From NCBI RefSeq assembly GCF_013343235.1, contig NZ_CP040094.1, positions 1,922,501 to 1,986,500 of the forward strand: 64,000 bases of DNA. Direction: 5' to 3'. Made by a program: the position numbers and the translations under genes. The notes under the pieces were generated by a model that ran no database searches, was not told where the DNA came from, and worked only from the letters and a program-made list of their open reading frames with translations. Every line of letters starts with the position of its first letter. Positions within the stretch are counted from its first letter, which is position 1. This document shows positions 57,468-64,000 of the stretch, in pieces. Origin of the DNA: Nostoc sp. TCL240-02. Lineage in GTDB: Bacteria; Cyanobacteriota; Cyanobacteriia; Cyanobacteriales; Nostocaceae.

Positions 57468-58517
57468 TTAATTTTGAATTTTGAATTTTGAATTCAAAGC
57501 AACGTGACCCATTCCCATCCCTGTTTTGCGACCAACTCCTGCGAATGTTGCAAAATGAGCTAAGATTGTAGCTATTCTTGCTTGTTGGGAATCTAAAAAT
57601 CGATACTTTACCCATCCTTGTGTACCAATTTCTGCTCCACCTTCCATTTTTAAAGCATGGGTTTTGAGGTCATAAGCAGAAACTAAACCATTCCACTCAA
57701 CTTCGGGAAATCGCAGTTCCGGTGGAGCAAATGTGTTCCAACGGCGCAATAGACTGTTAAAAACCAATTCTGGTAGTGGGAAAGACTGTACTCCTCGATT
57801 TTGCTTGAAGCTAGTAGGTGAAAGAAAGCGCAACTCAATTACGTTTTGGGTTGTTACCTGTACTAGTTTTTCAAAACTACTAGCTTGCACAATATCTATC
57901 GACTTCCCCAATTGGCAAGGTATGCCTGCCAGCATGATTGGCTCTCCCAGGTTGGTACTGAATCCCCAAAGTAAAGGTGCTAGCAGTTCTTTTTTCAACA
58001 AGGTAATTCTCAACTGCATCTTTTGTGGAGAAACATACTGCATTACCACAGTTAACGGTAAAGTATTTTGTTGATGTAAGTGTTCAGCTAAGGCAGTATC
58101 GGCATTAGCAAACCACTGAAAACATTGAGCATGGATGGCTCGTCCCAGCGTTGGCAGGGGTGCGGCAGATACAACAGCAACTTGAATCACATGCAAGGCA
58201 TGGGAATCTACCTCAACCCCTGTCAGTTCATAGGTTTTTTGCCACCACTCCACCAATGTATTCTGAGCAATCTGCTGACAAATAGATTGCATCAGATTTG
58301 GATATAAAACTGAGTTTGGCAATACAGGCATAATTTTGGTAACACCTGCGTTAATCTGTAAAGGAATCCAAACTGGTAAAAGCTGAGTTTCTGATAGCCA
58401 ATAGTTCAGTGGGGTGGGGCTGATTGAAGTTTCTACTTGTTTGAGAACTACGCTAAGTCCAGCGAATGTGATTTCAGTATCTTTGGTAGATATCATAACG
58501 GGCGCTTGTAGCAACAA
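57468..58517 (-). CDS. cas6: Cas6 pre-crRNA endoribonuclease
   Basis: A 349-residue Cas6 of the long RAMP type. The C-terminal Cas6 domain is clear: EPIMLAGIPCQLGKSIDIVQ, IELRFLSPTSFKQNRGVQSF, PLPELVFNSLLRRWNTFAPP, then GWVKYRFLDSQQARIATILA and the glycine-rich GVGRKTGMGMGHVAL loop. It cleaves the precursor transcript within repeats to leave an 8-nt 5' handle, here expected to be ACTGAAAC. The start overlaps the 3' end of the Cas5-like gene by 44 bp. The gene has no lesion, unlike most of the locus. Confidence 0.92.
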   Translation of the reverse strand: MLLQAPVMISTKDTEITFAGLSVVLKQVETSISPTPLNYWLSETQLLPVWIPLQINAGVTKIMPVLPNSVLYPNLMQSICQQIAQNTLVEWWQKTYELTGVEVDSHALHVIQVAVVSAAPLPTLGRAIHAQCFQWFANADTALAEHLHQQNTLPLTVVMQYVSPQKMQLRITLLKKELLAPLLWGFSTNLGEPIMLAGIPCQLGKSIDIVQASSFEKLVQVTTQNVIELRFLSPTSFKQNRGVQSFPLPELVFNSLLRRWNTFAPPELRFPEVEWNGLVSAYDLKTHALKMEGGAEIGTQGWVKYRFLDSQQARIATILAHFATFAGVGRKTGMGMGHVALNSKFKIQN

Positions 58518-59034
58518 GTTGTAAAGGTAGAAATCCAGGTTTAATTACTCGGTCTTTATCCAGTTGTGCTTTGTCAGTGGAAAAAGGATTGATTCGGTTA
58601 AAGGTAGCCTTTTCACCCAAATCATCCATTGGCTGTGCTGTAAAGCCAGTAATCAGATTTGCTTGAAATAATGGTTCAGAAGTTTCTTGTTTGTATTCTG
58701 GAAGATATTGAAAAAAACAGCCCCGTTTGCCAAAGTAGTTTATTTGAGCAAACAGCTGCTCTAGTTCTGCCAAGCGATCGCAACCACCACAACAAATTTG
58801 TAGATGTCCTTGTAAATGCACCCATTCCCGAAAAACAAACCCACCCTGCATGGGTATTGTTGTTCGGCTCTTATCTGCCTTATCAGCAGTTTGATCGTAG
58901 TAGCGGAGTTTGTAGCCGTTGCGATTGACAACCAATTGCTCTGGTGGCCAAATATAAATTTGTAAGTCTCGAATCCAGGTAAGTAGAACGAGGTGAAAAA
59001 ACCAAACTATGTAAAGATAAGTAAATACGTACAA
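58474..59034 (-). pseudogene. cas5: Cas5-like effector subunit, 5'-truncated
   Basis: The open reading is 186 codons, but only from about 58990 downward does it look like a Cas protein: IRDLQIYIWPPEQLVVNRNG, GGFVFREWVHLQGHLQICCG, LFAQINYFGKRGCFFQYLPE. The INYFGKRGCFFQ segment and position directly before cas6 fit the C-terminal part of a Cas5 (RAMP) subunit of a type I effector. The first 12 or so residues (MYVFTYLYIVWF) come from the inserted IS. The N-terminal half is missing, so it cannot cap a Cascade complex. Exact subtype not certain. Confidence 0.6.
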
Positions 59035-59054
59035 TGCGTCTACAAAGGTAACAG

Positions 59055-60123
59055 CGATATGGGTAACCGTTTAAGGGTATTTCTGACTAGAGAGCAAGAT
59101 AAAACTCTGTTGAACCTGAGAACGGCAGATGTACCCCAGAAGGTGAAAGACAGAGCCGAAGTGATTAGATTGAACGCACATGGTTGGTATGTAGAGAGGA
59201 TAGCAGCAGACTTTAACTGGACTGCCCAAACAGTGAGAGAAGTGTTGCATAGATGGGGAAAGTTAGGCTTAGAGGGGCTTTGGGAGAAACCAGGGCGGGG
59301 AGGAAAATCAAGGTGGGCAGAAGCTGACATGGTGTTCTTAGAAGAATGTTTGGAACTTGAGCCACGTACATATAACAGTGTTCAGTTAGCTCAAAAATTA
59401 GAACAAGAACGCTCCGTAAAATTAAGTCCTGACTGGTTAAGGCAGGTACTAAAAAAAAGGGGATCATGGGGATCATTTGGAAACGAACTTTGAAATTGTC
59501 ATAAGGGGAAACAAGATCCGGTAGTACAGCAAATCAAACAGGCTGACTTAGAAATGCTGGAATTGTCTGCGGCGGCTGGAGAAATTGATTTAAAGTATGT
59601 GGATGAATCAGGGTTTTGTGCTTGGAGCGAACCGAGTTACAGTTACTACTTTCTCGGACAACAAAAACGCTTAGAACAGAGTAAACGCCGAGGACGAAGG
59701 TTAAGTATTATTGGGTTTCTTCAACCTCTAATTAGTTTTGTGTACGGGTTGGTGATTGGCGGTGTTTCACGCAAATCTTATATCCAAATGATGGAGCTTG
59801 AAGCACTTGAAGCCCAAAAAGCAGGTCGGATCAGAGTCATCCTTCAGGACAACGACCCGATACATCGGTGCAAAGAAGTTCAGCAATTATGGACAAAGTG
59901 GGAAGAAATGGGTTTGTACATCTTCTTTTTACCTAAATACTGCTCAGAGATGAATCCAATTGAATTGGAGTGGCAACACCTGAAAGAAAATGAACTAGCT
60001 TCTCAAAGTTTTGAGGATGAATTAGACCTTGCCTATGCTGTCATTGATGGAGTTCAAAATAGAGGAGAAAAGGGAAACTACAGTACACAACGTGTAAAAT
60101 TTAACTCTTATTCTTCTGCTTAA
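59055..60123 (+). pseudogene. IS630-family transposase inserted in the cas locus
   Basis: The first part (59055-59493) has a helix-turn-helix domain (RLNAHGWYVERIAADFNWTA, WGKLGLEGLWEKPGRGGKSR). After VLKKRG a duplicated GGGGATCAT and a frameshift lead to a second part (to 60123) with KYVDESGFCAWSEPSYSYYF (first Asp), VILQDNDPIHRCKE (second Asp) and FLPKYCSEMNPIELEWQHLK (Glu). The triad is there but split, so it is probably dead. Its insertion coincides with loss of the large Cas effector genes. Terminal repeats could not be fixed. Confidence 0.8.
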
Positions 60124-60264
60124 TTTTTCGTTACATACTTATAAATTTTCTCCACGACTTACTTAGAGTTAGAGTAAACTGATGGTTCCTTTGCTGTACT
60201 TGTGATGGCATACCTGCGGGCACAGGCGATAAACCAAGACTTCACTGGTCGATTCCGGTGATAG

Positions 60265-62925
60265 CTAGATATTGTGAAGCTGTACTGAACGCTGATCGCA
60301 AAGGCGCAAAGCTCTGACTACTAGCAAGTAAAGTTGCAAATATTCAGTTTCGTCAGATGTAAACCTATTTAAATCAAAGTCTTTTTTAATCGGGTAGACA
60401 TCTTTACTCAAGTTTGCTTTTGCTAAAGCTAATGACTGTGGTAGAAACCTATGAATACTCCGCCAACTATCGGCGATCGCTTGCTTTGCCTGTGGGTGTA
60501 ACTCTATACTTTTAATCTTGGATACTGCTGCTCGATCCCATCCTCCTGCCCAGGCAGAATGGTGACGACCTGCGGCCATGATTACTGTATGACAAATGTA
60601 TTTAATTTGTTCTGTATCTGCCAAGAAATTATCTTGCAGTAAGGGTACTAACGATTGCTTGAGGATATCTTGCCCTAAGTAAGCACTTTCAATAGCATGC
60701 TTAGGACGCTTGTGTTTCTTTTCATAGTCTTTGAGCGCATCTCGCTGATGTCTGTCTTCTGGACTGTAGTCAGTGTGCGCTAATAGATGTTTTCCGGGGT
60801 TTCTGGCAGAGAATGAAGAATGAGCCATCGCTTGCCATCCCCGCATCACTTCTTGCCATTTCACTTGTAGTTTCCCCAGGTCATGGGTAAAAATTGCGAA
60901 AAACACTAATGATTCAAATAAAGCTTCTGCTTCTTTCTCCTGCGCCTGCGAGAAAATTTTACCTCTGATAAATCGTCCACCAGCCGCTAACAGTTCATCA
61001 CGAACACTAGTAAAAGTAGTTTCTTGGGACACTCCATTTTTTAATCGGTTTACTGTAAATGCTTCCCGCCAGCATTTCCACATCAATACTAGATGCCCTA
61101 CATAATTGTCCATCTGGTAACGATACTCACTAGCGATTACACGTTTTGACTTATCAGGAGAAACGAAGTGATTCCCGAAAACATCAATGCCAATTAACAA
61201 ACCAATATGTTCGTCATAATGAACATAGCGAGGATTAACTAAAATCCGTATACTGCCAATCAGTGCCTCATGAGATTTAATTGGAGTGCAAACAGGTTGA
61301 CTATATGTTTCTGCTTTCCCTTTTGGGTTTTCAATCTGCTTAAAAATCCAGTCTGCTCCAAATTCCATATTTTGAAACTCCCGCCACACTTTGCATAGCA
61401 TGGAAACAGGTAGCGAAAAACTTAGCAGTTTTTGGGGGTCAACTACTTCCTCTTCAATATCAATTAAGCCATTTTCTTCCCAGATAAATACACTGCGGCT
61501 ATCGATTGACCGAATCAATTCTCTCCCAGCAGATTGATCCCCTCTAAAAAACGCATCTTCAAAGCGTTGTTCAAAATTCATCCGGTTGTTAAGTCATCGC
61601 TGTTGCTGTAGTAAGTCTTCTGTAGTGTGAACCTGATTTATCCATTGTTCTTCAGTACGAAATCCAACATTCTCATTGGCCTGTACAGATTGACTGTGTT
61701 CTTGTAACACAAGCCATGTGAGTTCACAGGTTTCTTGAGGATATGGCAGAAAGCTTTGCTTTTTGGGTGCTGATTCTTCTTCTAGTTCTAAATCTGCGAT
61801 CGCTATTTCACAAGAAGCTGGATTAACTTCAATAGTAGGATAAATATAGACTTCTCCTTGCTCACCACCAAACCGAGCGCAACGTCCAGCCCGTTGTAAA
61901 AGCGAGTTCATTGGACAAAGTTGAGTGTGCATAACTTGGCAGGTAATGTTGATTCCTGCTTCGATTACTTGGGTAGAAATCAAAACGTAGCAATTACCAT
62001 CATCTTGCCAGTTTTGAGCAAATATAGTTTTCAGGTCAGTTTCTTTTTGGGCCCGATGTTCTGGGAGGAATCTCGAATGTAACAATGTAACGTGCAATAT
62101 TCCCTCATCGTAGTTCAGTTCCTCTAAATCCCTAAATAAACCCTGAGCCTGGGAAACTGTGTTACAGATGACTATTACTCGTTTACGCCCATAAGCTCGA
62201 ATATCGTCTAGGATTACCGAAGCGTTAAGAGGATGAGACACAGCTTGAAATGTACGACAGCGATCGCTTTCTATGGCTTGTAAATCTGCATCTTCAACTT
62301 GAATAATTTCCATTGTTTACCAACGTCTGTATTTGGGTTGCAAGTTCATTAGTTAAAGTCGCGGTCATTAGCAAAAATGGGGAAATGCCTTTAACTTGTT
62401 GTAAAACCTTCAGAACAGTATCGAAAGAACGGTCTGGATCAAGCAAATGTAATTCATCAAATACCAGATATGAAGCAAAAATCGCTCCTGAGTTAACATT
62501 GGCAGAACCACGACCGACTGAGTAAGGAATATTCAGGAAGCTGCTTAACATTTGGTCAATGGTGCAGAAAACAATGTCACCTTCAAAGCGGGGATCTTCT
62601 GGGTTTTCTCCTGTTTGTAGAGTTACTACAGGGGAACGGGATGATGGATAAGCCTTTTCCCAGTTTTCAACTAAAGTTTCAGCACGTTGGCGCAGGCTGT
62701 TGGCCAACGTTCGCAGGGGTACAACGTAGATGAGTTTATTGGGGAAGTCTATATTCAATTCAGGGCTTTGGCGAATAGGAAGGGTGCGATCGCTGTTTCT
62801 GTTTTTCCTGATCCTGTTGGTGCGCGGAGGAGGATGTCTTGGCGCTGTAAGAGTTTAGCGATCGCTTCTCGTTGAAAATTGCGCGGGGCGAAGGTAGTGA
62901 GGGTTTGGAAATATTCATCAATCAT
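60265..62925 (-). pseudogene. cas3: Cas3 helicase-nuclease, helicase first and HD second, three lesions
   Basis: One gene of 887 codon positions from ATG at 62925. Helicase: Walker A LLRAPTGSGKTETAIAPF, VPLRTLANSLRQRAE, DEAH-like FDELHLLDPD, LMTATLT, then LISTQVIEAGINI and LQRAGRCARF (motifs V, VI). The HD nuclease follows with FFAIFTHDLGKLQVKWQEV and AGRHHSAW. Lesions: one missing base near 62757, a compensating shift near 62305, and an in-frame TGA at 61594 (QQQR-stop-LNNRMNFEQRFE). The three open pieces all belong to one protein. Helicase before HD is opposite to the I-E Cas3 order. Confidence 0.85.
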
Positions 62926-63050
62926 AATTGATAAAATGAATTAGGATGATTTTGATATTAGTTAGTAATCAGTTGTAAATTTGGAAACTTATACTAAATT
63001 TTTACTGAATACTGACTAACATTAACTGCTTACTGATTCTACGAGGAATT

Positions 63051-63172
63051 ATGCTGCTAACTGAACATCGCGCTGACCGAGTGGTTCTTTACAATATCAG
63101 TTGGCAAAAATTTGAGAATTTATTAGTAAGCTGTCGCGCCTATAAATTGCATATAATAATACTGATATAAGT
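63051..63172 (+). pseudogene. Uma2-type endonuclease gene, 5' remnant
   Basis: After a GAGGAAT ribosome site, ATG at 63051 gives MLLTEHRADRVVLYNISWQK then FENLL, the start of the Uma2 (DUF820) family of PD-(D/E)XK proteins very common in cyanobacteria. At about 63128 the sequence turns into the left end of the next IS630 element and soon stops. The gene is destroyed, and its remainder is beyond the window. Confidence 0.7.
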
Positions 63173-63188
63173 TATATTACAGGGTGCT

Positions 63189-64000
63189 ATGCCTGCAAAA
63201 GGTTTCTTGAGTTTAGAGAAAAAGCAGCGTCTGCAAGAAATTTTGAAACAGAGTCTTAGAGCAGAGGTCAGAGAGAGAGTTTTAATAATATTATTAATGA
63301 ATGATGGTAGAACTCAAGAAGAAATTGCGGCTGTAATAGGTTGTTCGCGTCGAACAGTAGCGTATTGGTGTGTTCATGGAGATCCAGATAAAATAGAAAG
63401 TCTAGAAGATGGCAGAAGAAAAAGAGAATATAGAAAAGTCACACAAGAATACCTAGATAAATTAATAGAAACGGTAGAAAAAGAACCAAGTGATTTAGGA
63501 TACGAATTTGGCAGATGGACAGGAGAAAGATTAGCTACATATTTATCAGAAAAAACGGGAATAAAACTAACAGGTTCTCAGGTAAGGAAGATATTACAGC
63601 GAAAAAAGTATGCCTATCTCTGGGCAAAATACAGTTTAGAAGACAGACAAAATCTGGTCAAGAGAAAGGAGTTTAAAGAGAAATTTAAGAATTATCTGTC
63701 AATAGGTAAAATGAATCCAAATCATTTTCAGGTATGGTTTTGGGACGAAAGTGGATTTAGTTTACGAGTTTTAAGAAGAAAAATTTGGGGCAAAAAAGGT
63801 AAGAGAAAAAAGGTGACAGGACAACGCAGTAGAGGTCGAGTAAATATCATGGGAGGTCTACGCCTTTGTGATAAGAAGCGATTATGTTACTTTGTAGACA
63901 AGGGAAATGGTGACACATTTTATGAACAATTAAAGCAACTATATGAATTTGTCCGACAAGAATGGATAGGAAATGGATATTCTTCAGAAGACTTTTGTTT
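63189..64000 (+). CDS. IS630-family transposase, partial at window end
   Basis: An open frame of 270 codons to the window edge: MPAKGFLSLEKKQRLQEILK, helix-turn-helix GRTQEEIAAVIGCSRRTVAY, GDPDKIESLEDGRR, YEFGRWTGERLATYLSEKTG and the first catalytic Asp in QVWFWDESGFSLRVLRR. It is homologous throughout to the transposase split at 43516-45827 but diverged. The element's left end (TA then AGCTGTCGCGCC) starts at 63129. The rest of the catalytic domain lies outside the window. Confidence 0.88.
   Translation, partial: MPAKGFLSLEKKQRLQEILKQSLRAEVRERVLIILLMNDGRTQEEIAAVIGCSRRTVAYWCVHGDPDKIESLEDGRRKREYRKVTQEYLDKLIETVEKEPSDLGYEFGRWTGERLATYLSEKTGIKLTGSQVRKILQRKKYAYLWAKYSLEDRQNLVKRKEFKEKFKNYLSIGKMNPNHFQVWFWDESGFSLRVLRRKIWGKKGKRKKVTGQRSRGRVNIMGGLRLCDKKRLCYFVDKGNGDTFYEQLKQLYEFVRQEWIGNGYSSEDFC

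Noticed and set aside
61594..62758. Two or three separate cas3-type genes
   Set aside because: The pieces are contiguous domains of one Cas3, separated only by single-base shifts and a TGA.
60265..62925. Type I-D assignment of the CRISPR-Cas locus
   Set aside because: Gene order cas6-cas4-cas1 fits, but I see no Cas10d or Csc2, the HD domain is attached to Cas3, and the Cas5-like tail does not resemble Csc1 as I know it. Subtype left open.

Overview
The window looks like a filamentous, heterocyst-type cyanobacterium (Nostocales-like). The signs are many HIP1 octamers (GCGATCGC), an ssl1498-type light-harvesting-like miniprotein, a group 2 sigma-70 factor, a PEP-CTERM protein, a carboxyl-terminal processing peptidase, pentapeptide repeats, AATAAGTAATAAG-type interspersed repeats, and IS5, IS630, ISKra4, IS4, IS1634 and IS66 family elements. 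Everything here is read from sequence and family knowledge; no database search was run.

Positions 1-18.4 kb are orderly and chromosome-like. They hold a two-gene D-glutamate module (enolase-superfamily racemase then DUF1611 acetyltransferase, 17 bp overlap), a Nudix hydrolase, a three-gene RND efflux operon (one adaptor, two paralogous permeases, with seven 21-bp tandem repeats between the permeases), a group 2 sigma factor, a membrane protein, a CtpA-type protease, a small lipoprotein, and a NarL-type sensor kinase/response regulator pair.

Positions 18.4-55.5 kb are an IS-rich accessory region that resembles a decaying plasmid or island. It carries a ParA/ribbon-helix-helix partition module with both genes damaged, a DUF1016 nuclease gene split by an IS, a tyrosine recombinase with one internal stop, a pair of paralogous unknown genes, small secreted proteins, and remnants of SNF2 helicase, tautomerase, four-helix-bundle, methyltransferase and pentapeptide genes. 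Several insertions are clean enough that the pre-insertion gene can be rebuilt in frame. The most striking intact gene is a 755-residue protein with two DUF4157 (eCIS core) modules and an unrecognised C-terminal region, lying between copies of a family of unknown coiled-coil proteins.

Positions 55.8-63 kb are a wrecked type I CRISPR-Cas locus read on the minus strand: cas3 (helicase first, HD second, three lesions), an IS630 element where the large effector subunits should be, a 5'-truncated Cas5-like gene, intact cas6 and cas4, a cas1 cut after 148 codons, and a short array. The array mixes two repeat types (three repeats each), and the cas1 remnant is fused into the middle of the last repeat. 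The window ends in another IS630 transposase that has cut a Uma2-type gene.
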